Below, in pieces: positions 7,338-15,547 of a DNA stretch of 38,537 nt (its first letter is position 1; the number at the start of each line of letters is the position of its first letter). The stretch covers positions 1 through 38,537 of the forward strand of contig CAYTJF010000021.1 in NCBI GenBank assembly GCA_964437945.1, in the 5' to 3' direction. This stretch comes from Granulosicoccus sp964437945 (GTDB lineage: Bacteria > Pseudomonadota > Gammaproteobacteria > Granulosicoccales > Granulosicoccaceae). The translations under genes and the position numbers were made by a program. The notes under the pieces are model-generated. The model worked only from the letters and a program-made list of their open reading frames with translations. It was not told the origin of the DNA and did not search any database.

Positions 7338-9512
7338 TTAAGTTGTGGTATCGCTAAATAACGCCAGGCGCATACCCTGTTCTACTTGATCATTTTCTTC
7401 AACTAATACAGATTCCACCTGTGAGTCAGCAGCCGCAACAAGACTGTGTTCCATTTTCATGGCTTCCAATGTCATCAGCACCTCACCTTTGCCAACCAAA
7501 TCTCCTGCCCGACAATGCAGCGAAATAATTCGGCCTGGCATAGGTGCAAGTAAATGCAAACCACCTTTCTCTACATTTTCTGCATGTTCAACCTCAAATT
7601 TTTTGTAGTGCGCTTCCAGCGACCCAACTCTGCAAAACACTGAATCGGAATGAATGATGCCAATCGCATTGGTGTCCCGTCCATCGACTTGTATCGGTGT
7701 ACCACTTTTTAGCGCTTGCAGATTTTCGACCGAAATGGTGATAGGTGCACAATTTAATACGGATGTGTCGGCGTTGGTGTCGGCGGTATCGGCACCCATA
7801 GTTTCGTCGGCGTCGGACGCAACGATCACTGAATCACACGTTACTTGCCATTCAGTCGCACTCAAACGCGCTACGCGTAGCATCAGTGGCTGCTGATTAA
7901 CCAGTAACGTCACTGTTCGTACGGCTGCCCCCCACAATTGCCAGATACCCAGTCTGTGAAAAACCGAATGGTGTTCGGTTGATTTAACGATCGACCCAAT
8001 GCTTGATTCAGGCAAGCTGGCACACATTATCGCAGCCATTGCTGCATTAGCATCCAGCGTCACAGCTTTTGAACTACCCGCTGAACTACCCGCTGAACTA
8101 CCCAGCGAACTAATGTGCACGTTCTGTTCGATATAATTTGTGTGAACGAGACCAGCTAAAACGTCATCGTGTGCACAGAGTGTGGCGAGAAAGGCTCGAT
8201 TTGTCGTGACTCCCATCACCACCGATTTGTCGAGCAAGTGCCGTAGTTTGCGAAAAGCGATTGTTCTGTCCGGTCCGTGTGATACAAGCTTGGCCAGCAT
8301 GGGATCGTAATAGGGCTGCACAACATCTCCCTCAACCACACCAGTGTCAACCCGCCCGGATTGATCACCCAGCGCAAAGCGATGCAACGTGCCTGTCGAT
8401 GGCAAAAAACCCGCCTCCACATCTTCTGCATACAACCTTGCCTCAACACTATGGCCAGCCAACTTGATATCTGTTTGCAGCAGCGGTAATTGATGTCCAG
8501 ATGCAACAAGCAGTTGCCATTGCACCAAATCAATTCCGGTTACCGCTTCTGTGACGGGGTGCTCCACTTGAAGCCGTGTATTCATTTCCATAAACCAGAA
8601 ACCGTCAACGCGTAATGGTCCGCTTGCGTCAACGATAAATTCAACCGTACCGGCACCAACATAGTTGATCGACTCGGCGGTACGAATAGCCGCTTTGGTC
8701 ATGGCATTACGAACCTCTTCAGTCATATTCGGAGCCGGGGCTTCTTCAATGACTTTTTGATGCCGCCGCTGTAGAGAACAATCTCGTTCAAACAAATGCA
8801 CGCATTGTCCATAGCGATCACCAAACACTTGCACTTCAATGTGGCGCGGATGTTCAATGTACTTTTCGATCAAAACAGCGGAGTCGCCAAAGCTTGACTT
8901 ACCCTCGCGCTGGGCCGCTTCCAGGGCGGCAATAAACTGCTCAGGCTGTTCAACTTTGCGCATACCTTTTCCACCACCACCAGCACGCGCCTTTATCAAT
9001 ACTGGATAGCCAATTTCAGCAGCCTTTGTTGCTAGAAAAGCGGCATCCTGATTGTCACCGTGAAAGCCTGGCACAACCGGTACGCCGGCCTTCTCCATCA
9101 ATGCTTTGGCCGCATCCTTTAAGCCCATTGCGCGCATGGCTTGCGCATCGGGTCCGACAAAAATAATTTCAGCAGTTGCGCAAGCGTCTGCAAATTCTGG
9201 ATTTTCAGATAAGAATCCGTATCCGGGATGAATGGCATCAGCACCTGATTGTTTTGCAGCATAAATAACCGCTGCAATATTCAGATAACTCATGCTGGGC
9301 TCCGCAGGTCCGATACGCACGGCAAGGTCTGCTAACTTCACGTGCAGTGCATTGGCATCGGCATCTGAGTAGATGGCAACAGTACGAATGCCCATGTCAT
9401 TTGCCGTGCGAATAACGCGCACTGCAATCTCACCCCGATTGGCAATAAGCAATGTATTGATCGGCCGTATGATCACATCCGGATCGCTAACTTGATTAGG
9501 GCTGGAACTCAT
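7338..9512 (-). CDS. liuD: Methylcrotonyl-CoA carboxylase, biotin-carboxylase/biotin-carrier (alpha) subunit
   Basis: This is the ATP-dependent biotin carboxylase and biotin carrier of an acyl-CoA carboxylase. With the beta subunit it converts 3-methylcrotonyl-CoA to 3-methylglutaconyl-CoA in leucine breakdown. The 724 residues start with the biotin carboxylase fold (LLIANRGEIAVRVIRTANDMG), then the ATP grasp (IKARAGGGGKGMRKV), FMEMNTRLQVEHPVTE, a middle domain, and the C-terminal biotinyl domain with EAMKMEHS (biotin-accepting Lys 686). Between the halves (plus ~8079-8105) a 12-base repeat encodes a short SSAG-rich linker. It follows the beta subunit by 6 bp. Propionyl- or acetyl-CoA carboxylases share this architecture; neighbouring isovaleryl-CoA dehydrogenase favours methylcrotonyl-CoA. 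Confidence 0.9.
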   Translation of the reverse strand: MSSSPNQVSDPDVIIRPINTLLIANRGEIAVRVIRTANDMGIRTVAIYSDADANALHVKLADLAVRIGPAEPSMSYLNIAAVIYAAKQSGADAIHPGYGFLSENPEFADACATAEIIFVGPDAQAMRAMGLKDAAKALMEKAGVPVVPGFHGDNQDAAFLATKAAEIGYPVLIKARAGGGGKGMRKVEQPEQFIAALEAAQREGKSSFGDSAVLIEKYIEHPRHIEVQVFGDRYGQCVHLFERDCSLQRRHQKVIEEAPAPNMTEEVRNAMTKAAIRTAESINYVGAGTVEFIVDASGPLRVDGFWFMEMNTRLQVEHPVTEAVTGIDLVQWQLLVASGHQLPLLQTDIKLAGHSVEARLYAEDVEAGFLPSTGTLHRFALGDQSGRVDTGVVEGDVVQPYYDPMLAKLVSHGPDRTIAFRKLRHLLDKSVVMGVTTNRAFLATLCAHDDVLAGLVHTNYIEQNVHISSLGSSAGSSAGSSKAVTLDANAAMAAIMCASLPESSIGSIVKSTEHHSVFHRLGIWQLWGAAVRTVTLLVNQQPLMLRVARLSATEWQVTCDSVIVASDADETMGADTADTNADTSVLNCAPITISVENLQALKSGTPIQVDGRDTNAIGIIHSDSVFCRVGSLEAHYKKFEVEHAENVEKGGLHLLAPMPGRIISLHCRAGDLVGKGEVLMTLEAMKMEHSLVAAADSQVESVLVEENDQVEQGMRLALFSDTTT

Positions 9513-9518
9513 TGCGAC

Positions 9519-11123
9519 TTACATCCTGAACACGCCAAAGCGTGTTTCCTGAATAGGTGCATTTAAACTGGCAGACAAACTCAGGCCAAGCACATCACGC
9601 GTATCAGCTGGATTAATAACGCCATCGTCCCACAGCCGAGAAGAGGCATACAATGCCTCAGACTGTGTTTCAAATTGATCTATCAACGGTTGCTTGAATT
9701 CAGCCTCATCTTGTTCACTCCACGATTCCCCGCGTCTCTCAAGGCCTGATCGTTTGACGGTTGCCAATACACCGGCTGCTTGCTCACCACCCATCACTGC
9801 TATTTTTGCATTCGGCCACATCCATAGAAATCTTGGGTCGTAGGCTCGCCCACACATGCCATAGTTACCCGCACCGTACGAGCCACCAATAATGACGGTG
9901 TGTTTGGGGACCTTTGCGTTGCTTACTGCCATGACAAGTTTTGCCCCATGCTTGGCAATACCACCAGCCTCTGCTGCGCGTCCAACCATAAAGCCAGTGA
10001 TGTTTTGCAAAAAGACCAAAGGGATATGACGTTGGCAACATAGCTCTACAAAATGTGCACCTTTGACTGCACTATCAGAAAACAACACGCCATTGTTGGC
10101 AACGATACCAATCGGAATTCCATGAATATGGGCAAATCCTGTAACCAGTGTGTCACCAAAACGTGGTTTAAATTCATCAAACTCAGAGCCATCAACAATA
10201 CGAGCGATAACCTCGCGTACATCATAAGGAATGCGAGCATCGGCAGGTACGATTCCAATTAGCTCGTCTGGCGAATATGCAGGTGCAAATGACTCTTTGC
10301 GAACAACGGTTGTTTGTTTAGCGGTATTTAAACCAGCGACAATATCGCGAGCTATTTGTAACGCGTGTGTATCGTTCTCAGCAAGATGATCAGCCACGCC
10401 AGATAAACGTGTATGCGTATCGCCTCCACCCAGGTCTTCAGCACTGACTTCTTCACCAGTGGCTGCCTTTACCAAGGGTGGTCCAGCCAGGAAAATAGTG
10501 CCCTGCTCTCGCACAATAATCGTTTGATCAGACATGGCTGGTACATAGGCGCCACCGGCAGTGCAAGAACCCATGACAACCGCAATTTGCGCAATGCCTT
10601 TTGCAGACATGGAAGCCTGATTAAAAAAAATCCGACCAAAATGATCGCGATCAGGAAACACCTCGTCCTGATTCGGTAAATTCGCTCCGCCACTGTCAAC
10701 GAGGTAGATACAAGGTAAGTGGTTTTCTTCAGCTATAGCTTGCGCACGCAAATGCTTTTTAACGGTTAGTGGATAGTAAGTACCGCCTTTAACCGTTGCA
10801 TCATTACACACAATCATGCATTGGATTGAATGAACCAGGCCAATGCCTGCAATAACGCCAGCGCTGGGTACTTGGTTATCGTAGTGGTCCCAGGCTGCAA
10901 ACTGTCCCACTTCCAAAAAAGCCGAGCCGGTATCTATGAGTGCATTGATTCGATCACGTGGCAACAATTTACCGCGAGCCAAATGCCGCGCGCATGACTT
11001 TTCACCACCACCACGCATAACATGCGCTGCGGCTGATTGCACAACCTCTATACGGCTCTGCAAAGCAGCGCTGTTTTGTGCAAACGAATCATCCTGCGTG
11101 TTGATCGTACTGCTTATTTTCAT
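9519..11123 (-). CDS. liuB: Methylcrotonyl-CoA carboxylase carboxyltransferase (beta) subunit
   Basis: This subunit moves the carboxyl group from biotin to 3-methylcrotonyl-CoA. The 534-aa length and motifs fit the MCC-beta branch of the carboxyltransferase family: RxxLARGKLLPRDRINALID (about 45-65), GIGLVHSIQCMIVCNDATVKGGTYYPLTVKKHLRAQ, ATGEEVSAEDLGGGDTH, the LCCQRHIPLVFLQNITGFMVG block and the GSYGAGNYGMCGRAYDPRFLWMWPNA region. It is the middle gene of the operon (52 bp after the dehydrogenase, 6 bp before the alpha subunit). In Pseudomonas a methylglutaconyl-CoA hydratase gene (liuC) sits between beta and alpha; here it is missing. Confidence 0.92.
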   Translation of the reverse strand: MKISSTINTQDDSFAQNSAALQSRIEVVQSAAAHVMRGGGEKSCARHLARGKLLPRDRINALIDTGSAFLEVGQFAAWDHYDNQVPSAGVIAGIGLVHSIQCMIVCNDATVKGGTYYPLTVKKHLRAQAIAEENHLPCIYLVDSGGANLPNQDEVFPDRDHFGRIFFNQASMSAKGIAQIAVVMGSCTAGGAYVPAMSDQTIIVREQGTIFLAGPPLVKAATGEEVSAEDLGGGDTHTRLSGVADHLAENDTHALQIARDIVAGLNTAKQTTVVRKESFAPAYSPDELIGIVPADARIPYDVREVIARIVDGSEFDEFKPRFGDTLVTGFAHIHGIPIGIVANNGVLFSDSAVKGAHFVELCCQRHIPLVFLQNITGFMVGRAAEAGGIAKHGAKLVMAVSNAKVPKHTVIIGGSYGAGNYGMCGRAYDPRFLWMWPNAKIAVMGGEQAAGVLATVKRSGLERRGESWSEQDEAEFKQPLIDQFETQSEALYASSRLWDDGVINPADTRDVLGLSLSASLNAPIQETRFGVFRM

Positions 11124-11175
11124 GGAGACTCAGTTACTTCGTTTAGTATGTTGCATACGATTGGACCGATGCGGT

Positions 11176-12342
11176 TCAACTTGCGGTCTCTTTAAACATT
11201 TCGCGCCCGATTAACATACGTCGTACCTCACTGGTACCAGCACCAATTTCATAGAGCTTTGCGTCCCTGAGCAAACGACCCGTCGGGTATTCATTGGTAT
11301 AACCGTTTCCACCAAGTGCCTGAATAGCTTCAAGTGCACACCAGGTGGCTTTCTCAGCCGAGTACAGGATACACCCGGCTGCATCTTTACGGCTTGTCTC
11401 ACCTCGATCACATGCTGCAGCTACAGCATAGACATAGGCGCGCGCAGCGCTGCACGTACTGTACAGGTCGGCCAGTTTGCCTTGCATTAATTGAAATTCA
11501 CCAATGGCTTGTCCGAATTGTTTACGCTCATGCACATAAGGTACGACTACATCGAGACACGCTGCCATAATACCTATAGGACCACCTGATAAAACCACGC
11601 GCTCATAGTCGAGTCCAGACATCAATACGTTGACCCCATGACCTTCACCACCTAACATGTGACTTGCTGGCACCTTGCAGTCTTCAAATACCAATTCGCA
11701 GGTATTCGAACCACGCATGCCCAGCTTATCGAGTTTGGGTGAGCTTGAAAAACCAGTCATATCCCGTTCTATGATAAAGGCGGTTATACCGCGCGCTTCG
11801 GCCTGCATGTCGGTCTTTGCATAGACCACCAGCGTGTTGGCATCAGGACCATTGGTGATCCACATTTTGCTGCCATTCAACACATACTGATTACCTTCTT
11901 TGTCAGCACGCAGCTTCATTGACACTACATCCGAGCCTGAGCCGGGCTCTGACATGGCAAGCGCACCAACGTGTTCGCCGCTGATGAGCTTGGGAAGGTA
12001 TTCGGATTTTTGTTCCTCAGAGCCGTTACGGTTTATCTGGTTCACACACAAATTGGAGTGAGCACCATAAGAAAGACCAACCGATGCAGAAGCCCGACTG
12101 ATCTCTTCCATTGCAACACAATGAGCGAGATAACCCATGCCGGCACCGCCATATTGTTCGGGAGCGGTGATACCAAGCAGCCCCAACGACCCCATCTTCT
12201 CCCACAGATCTTTTGGGAATTGATTGCTGCTATCGATTTCGGCTGCCCGGGGTGCTATTTCGTCTCGGGCAAATCGAGCCACTGTTTCACGTAATGCATC
12301 GATTTCATCACCAAGACCAAATTTCATTCCAGACTCAAACAT
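11176..12342 (-). CDS. liuA: Isovaleryl-CoA dehydrogenase
   Basis: This FAD enzyme oxidises isovaleryl-CoA to 3-methylcrotonyl-CoA in leucine catabolism. The 388-aa protein has the acyl-CoA dehydrogenase signatures ALAMSEPGSGSDVVSMKLRA and EAIQALGGNGYTNEYPTGRLLRD. The catalytic base is diagnostic: GLDYERVVLSGGP puts Glu 247 at the isovaleryl-CoA dehydrogenase position, while the place used by medium-chain enzymes reads EIGAGTSE with Ala 369 instead of Glu. I chose the ATG at 12340-12342 (MFESGMKFGL) because GGAG lies 9 bases upstream and the length fits; longer in-frame starts at 12363 (ATG) and 12393 (TTG) are less likely. It is the first gene of the liu operon. Confidence 0.92.
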   Translation of the reverse strand: MFESGMKFGLGDEIDALRETVARFARDEIAPRAAEIDSSNQFPKDLWEKMGSLGLLGITAPEQYGGAGMGYLAHCVAMEEISRASASVGLSYGAHSNLCVNQINRNGSEEQKSEYLPKLISGEHVGALAMSEPGSGSDVVSMKLRADKEGNQYVLNGSKMWITNGPDANTLVVYAKTDMQAEARGITAFIIERDMTGFSSSPKLDKLGMRGSNTCELVFEDCKVPASHMLGGEGHGVNVLMSGLDYERVVLSGGPIGIMAACLDVVVPYVHERKQFGQAIGEFQLMQGKLADLYSTCSAARAYVYAVAAACDRGETSRKDAAGCILYSAEKATWCALEAIQALGGNGYTNEYPTGRLLRDAKLYEIGAGTSEVRRMLIGREMFKETAS

Positions 12343-12444
12343 ATTACGTTGCTCCAATTCCATACCGCTGCATTTAACGGCCGCATTAAACAAGCCACAT
12401 TCCGCCGTAACACTAGTTTGTTAGGTTCAAACTGCCAAGGTTAC

Positions 12445-12474
12445 AGAATAAGTTTACGTTAACGTTAACGTCAA
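12445..12474 (-). promoter_or_regulatory. liuA promoter overlapped by a LiuR-like palindrome
   Basis: On the minus strand TTGACG (plus 12469-12474) and TATTCT (plus 12445-12450) form a -35/-10 pair with an 18-bp spacer. A 22-bp near-perfect palindrome, core ACGTTAACGTTAACGT, spans 12453-12474 and fills the -35 and spacer. That placement and the ACGT-TAACGT words are what I would expect for LiuR, the MerR-family regulator of leucine catabolism in proteobacteria, judged from memory of its motif. No liuR gene is in the window. The opposite gene (12586) could also be affected. Confidence 0.7.
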
Positions 12475-12522
12475 GCACTAAAACTTGCCAAATCCATGCC
12501 GCAGCGCTCAGATCCACTGAAG

Positions 12523-12551
12523 TTCAAGTTTTATCCACCGATCTATATAAT
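12523..12551 (+). promoter_or_regulatory. Promoter of the persulfide dioxygenase-like gene
   Basis: TTCAAG (12523-12528), a 17-bp spacer and a perfect TATAAT (12546-12551) lie 35 bases before the ATG at 12586. Its position also argues against the upstream in-frame ATG at 12496, which would place the promoter inside the gene. Confidence 0.65.
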
Positions 12552-12585
12552 ATTCCCGATACCAGTTACTGAATTCAATTTGCGC

Positions 12586-13485
12586 ATGAATATAAAACCT
12601 TTGCCGAACCTTCATCTAGACCAATTGGCAACCGTCATACCGCTGTTTGATAAAGTCACTAATACCGTGACCTACATTGTTAAAGACCCACATTCATCCG
12701 CTTGTGCTGTGCTCGATAGCGTTCTGGATATCGACTACTCGGCCGGTCAGGTCGGCTACGATAGTGCAAAAAAAGTCATTGATAAAGTCCATAGTCTAAA
12801 CCTTGAGGTTGAATGGATTATCGAGTCACATGTACATGCAGACCACCTCTCTGCTGCACCCTATTTACAGCAGCAGCTCGGTGGAAAACTCGGCATCAGC
12901 GATCAGATAACCCGAGTACAAGAAACGTTTGGAAAAATATTTAACGAAGGAACCGAGTTTCAACGAGACGGCTCACAATTTGATCAATTGTTTGCTGACG
13001 GTGATACATACCAAATTGGTGATCTGATCGCCACAGTCATATACACCCCCGGACACACACCCGCTTGTACCACACATATTATAGGCGATGCCTGCTTTGT
13101 CGGCGATACGTTTTTTATGCCCGATGGCGGAACCGGACGTGCAGACTTTCCCGGTGGAGATGCTCGCGAACTGTATCGTTCCATGCAACGTGTATTAACT
13201 CTGCCAGATCATGTGCGGGTATTTGTTTGTCATGACTACGGCCCCAACGGCCGAGACTTTGCCTGGGAGACAACCATAGGTGATGAGCGCAACAATAACG
13301 TTCACTTGCAACAATGTCGATCTGAAGATGAGTATGTCAGCATGCGTGAGTCGCGTGATGCAACACTTGCAACACCAAAATTAATTATCCCATCCTTGCA
13401 AGTCAATATGCGTGCTGGACAATTCCCGCAGGACGATCAAGGGAATACGCAACTAAAGGTGCCAATAAATGCCTTTGGCAAGTGA
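12586..13485 (+). CDS. MBL-fold metallo-hydrolase, persulfide dioxygenase-like
   Basis: The 299-aa protein belongs to the ETHE1/Blh branch of metallo-beta-lactamase-fold proteins, which oxidise glutathione persulfide to sulfite. Metal ligands are visible in HVHADH (His 82, His 84, Asp 86, His 87), GHTPAC (His 157), VGDTFFMPDGGTGRADFPGG (Asp 174) and CHDYGP (His 216). The C-terminal NMRAGQFP...VPINAF block is typical of the Blh-type proteins. ETHE1-type enzymes need one Fe(II). I use the ATG at 12586 rather than 12496 because a promoter ends at 12551. No rhodanese or BigR-type repressor lies beside it. A glyoxalase II-like role is less likely. Confidence 0.8.
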   Translation: MNIKPLPNLHLDQLATVIPLFDKVTNTVTYIVKDPHSSACAVLDSVLDIDYSAGQVGYDSAKKVIDKVHSLNLEVEWIIESHVHADHLSAAPYLQQQLGGKLGISDQITRVQETFGKIFNEGTEFQRDGSQFDQLFADGDTYQIGDLIATVIYTPGHTPACTTHIIGDACFVGDTFFMPDGGTGRADFPGGDARELYRSMQRVLTLPDHVRVFVCHDYGPNGRDFAWETTIGDERNNNVHLQQCRSEDEYVSMRESRDATLATPKLIIPSLQVNMRAGQFPQDDQGNTQLKVPINAFGK

Positions 13486-13523
13486 AGCCCGCCGCCAGAC
13501 CAGCAGTGATTGGAACAGCTAAA

Positions 13524-13538
13524 CTTGAGACGCTCAAG
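13524..13538. repeat. Small hairpin between convergent genes
   Basis: CTTGAG, a 3-base loop and CTCAAG lie between the convergent persulfide dioxygenase-like and dehydrogenase genes. There is no T-run on either side, so it is at best a weak bidirectional stop signal. Confidence 0.3.
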
Positions 13539-13571
13539 CACCACAACATGTTATAGGTGCTAACAGTTCGA

Positions 13572-14531
13572 TTACGATCGGTTCTTAGGCACCACTTCAT
13601 AACCTGGTTCCTCTGGCTCATCGTCAACAATATCTGCCGGAAACCCGTCAGCCAAAATCGACAGGCCAGTTGCCTGCTCTAATCGCTTGATAATATTTGG
13701 TGACCATTCTCGTGGACCAAATCGTTCTTCACCATCGCGCATGATGTCGATCAATACAGGGCTTATGTCTAAAGGTATGTTCGCTCTATCAGCAACTTGT
13801 TGAAACAATCCGATATCTTTGCGCACAAGATCGATAGTGAAATTAATATCGCGTGAACCGTTCAAAATGACCTGGCTTTCTGTTTCATGTACAAACGAAT
13901 TGCCTGATGAAATGCGTATGGCTTCGTACGTGGTTGCAAGATCAAGCCCGGCTCCTTTCATGGTGGTTAAGGCTTCACATAAAGTCAGTAAATTAGCTGT
14001 AGCCAGATAGTTGGTCATAACCTTGAGAATGGATGCGCTGCCAAGATCGCCCGTGTGCAACACACGACGGCCAAGCACCGTAAGCACCGGTAGCATACGA
14101 TCAAATACAGCTCTTTCACAGCCGGCAAAGATAGCAATATTTCCCGTTGCGGCGCGGTGGCAACCACCGGATACCGGACAATCGACAGCGGCAGCACCTT
14201 TGGCTTGAACCAGCTTGCCAAGACGTGTTACCTCAGCTTCATCGGTGGTGCTCATCTCTGCCCAGATTTTCCCGGCAGACAAACCGGCTATTAATCCATC
14301 TTCGGCCTCGAGCACAGCCGCGCTGGCCTCTGGCGACGGCAAACAGGTAATAAGCAGGTCACACTGCTCGGCCATCGCTTTCGGTGATTCACCCCAGGCC
14401 GCACCATTATCCAGAAACGACTGGGCAGCGCTTTTTTCCAAATCCCGAACAGTGAGATCGATTTTGTTGCGATGTAAACTGCCAGCCAATTTTGCACCGA
14501 CATTACCCAGACCAATAAACCCTACTTTCAT
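13572..14531 (-). CDS. NAD(P)-dependent beta-hydroxyacid dehydrogenase (3-hydroxyisobutyrate dehydrogenase family)
   Basis: The 319-aa protein has the full family layout: Rossmann motif GFIGLGNVGAKLA (residues 4-16), the substrate-binding DCPVSGG (117-123), and the catalytic Lys in GSASILKVMTNYL (Lys 170). Members oxidise 3-hydroxyisobutyrate, tartronate semialdehyde or related beta-hydroxy acids; sequence alone does not pick the substrate. Valine catabolism would fit the nearby leucine pathway, but no mmsA or other valine gene is adjacent. The C-terminal tail (from about 290) is acidic and Pro-rich (DDEPEEPGYE). It stands alone on the minus strand, with a 17-bp tandem duplication 77 bp upstream. 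Confidence 0.8.
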   Translation of the reverse strand: MKVGFIGLGNVGAKLAGSLHRNKIDLTVRDLEKSAAQSFLDNGAAWGESPKAMAEQCDLLITCLPSPEASAAVLEAEDGLIAGLSAGKIWAEMSTTDEAEVTRLGKLVQAKGAAAVDCPVSGGCHRAATGNIAIFAGCERAVFDRMLPVLTVLGRRVLHTGDLGSASILKVMTNYLATANLLTLCEALTTMKGAGLDLATTYEAIRISSGNSFVHETESQVILNGSRDINFTIDLVRKDIGLFQQVADRANIPLDISPVLIDIMRDGEERFGPREWSPNIIKRLEQATGLSILADGFPADIVDDEPEEPGYEVVPKNRS

Positions 14532-14607
14532 AAGTGCCCTTGTTTGTTCGAAAATGACAACGTGAACCTATCACTTTAGAGGTTCGAGCGAATAGAGGGA
14601 GTGTCGT

Positions 14608-14641
14608 TCTGATACAAATACATATCTGATACAAATACATA
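14608..14641. repeat. Perfect 17-bp tandem duplication
   Basis: TCTGATACAAATACATA occurs twice head to tail between the phnN 3' end and the dehydrogenase 5' end. It lies 77-110 bp upstream of the dehydrogenase start on the minus strand, so it could carry paired regulator sites. It may also be a recent replication-slippage duplication. Confidence 0.75.
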
Positions 14642-14669
14642 GGAGCCTATAGGTCAGATAATGCTTGTA

Positions 14670-15248
14670 TTAAATGGCTACTTCATCCAATGATGATTGA
14701 ATTAGAGCAATAAACTCATCGATAGCGCTTTGCTTAGCTAAGTTGTTGTCGATCGTGACAACATCATCGCCTTCAATGGCTTTAATCGTTTTGTTTCGTT
14801 GTAAGCGCCGCTTTATCTGACCATCAGACTCACGGCTACGACTCGCTAATCTGCCAGCCAGTACCTCTTCTGTTACAGCTATATGCACAATCGTCAGTTG
14901 CTTGAATGTCGATCGAATATCCTCAATCGCTGCCCGGCTACCGTTAGCAATAATCAATTGCCCTAGTGAAATTTTTTCCAACACCTCGGCCGGTATGCCG
15001 TAGTACAAACCATTGGCTTGCCACCACACGGAAAAATCACCATGCTTTTGTCGAACAATAAACTGCTCTTCGGTAACGCTGTCGTGAACTTCAGTCTCCG
15101 GATCGCATTCACGGGTAATCACACGTCGCACAAATTCGACGCGCGGGTTGTCGTGATAATAGTTTGCAGCGCCTTTGAGAATACTGTCTTTGCCGGCCCC
15201 ACTAGCGCCGACTACAACAATCAAACGGCCGTCTTTCGAATAAGTCAT
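14670..15248 (-). CDS. phnN: Ribose 1,5-bisphosphokinase PhnN-like (guanylate-kinase fold)
   Basis: PhnN phosphorylates ribose 1,5-bisphosphate to PRPP, usually as a side path of C-P lyase phosphonate degradation. The 192-aa protein has the P-loop GASGAGKDS (14-22), VTR-type ITRECDPETEVHDSV, GDFSVWWQANGLYYGIP and the IIANGSR block typical of PhnN and distinct from true guanylate kinase. No other phn gene is nearby, so it may act alone in ribose/PRPP recycling. It is divergent from the sugar transporter operon with a 299-bp shared intergenic region, which invites a link to pentose use, but that is inference. Confidence 0.85.
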   Translation of the reverse strand: MTYSKDGRLIVVVGASGAGKDSILKGAANYYHDNPRVEFVRRVITRECDPETEVHDSVTEEQFIVRQKHGDFSVWWQANGLYYGIPAEVLEKISLGQLIIANGSRAAIEDIRSTFKQLTIVHIAVTEEVLAGRLASRSRESDGQIKRRLQRNKTIKAIEGDDVVTIDNNLAKQSAIDEFIALIQSSLDEVAI

Positions 15249-15547
15249 CGGCGCAGAGACTAACAGATCTCTATTAATTACCTCTATGTAATATGTGTAA
15301 AAACAGCAGCCTGATTTCGCCCAAAATGTCCCAGCGCACTCTGAAAACCGCCAATATTCGAAAGCCTGTTCGCTGAAATTGCACTTTCGGACTAATTGCT
15401 TAATTGACAGTCGAAAATCATCTGTGTGACCCTAACGAGGTGACTGTTGAGAATCTAGAGTGATGCTGCGTATGCCAAGCTAATCACTCTGCCCTTTACC
15501 GAACACAAACACAAAATCAACTTGGATTCAAAAGGAGTTAAACAATA

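Noticed and set aside
11971..12294. 107-codon plus-strand open frame inside the isovaleryl-CoA dehydrogenase gene
   Set aside because: It is fully antisense to conserved acyl-CoA dehydrogenase motifs.
12496..12585. 30-residue N-terminal extension of the persulfide dioxygenase-like protein
   Set aside because: A TTCAAG-17-TATAAT promoter lies inside it, and the family homology begins after the ATG at 12586.
14608..14641. CRISPR-like direct repeat
   Set aside because: Two head-to-tail copies without spacers and no cas gene nearby. It is a simple tandem duplication.
15414..15419. TTGACA as the -35 box of frcB
   Set aside because: The hexamer is perfect, but no -10 box is seen 16-18 bp downstream. 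I therefore did not call a promoter.
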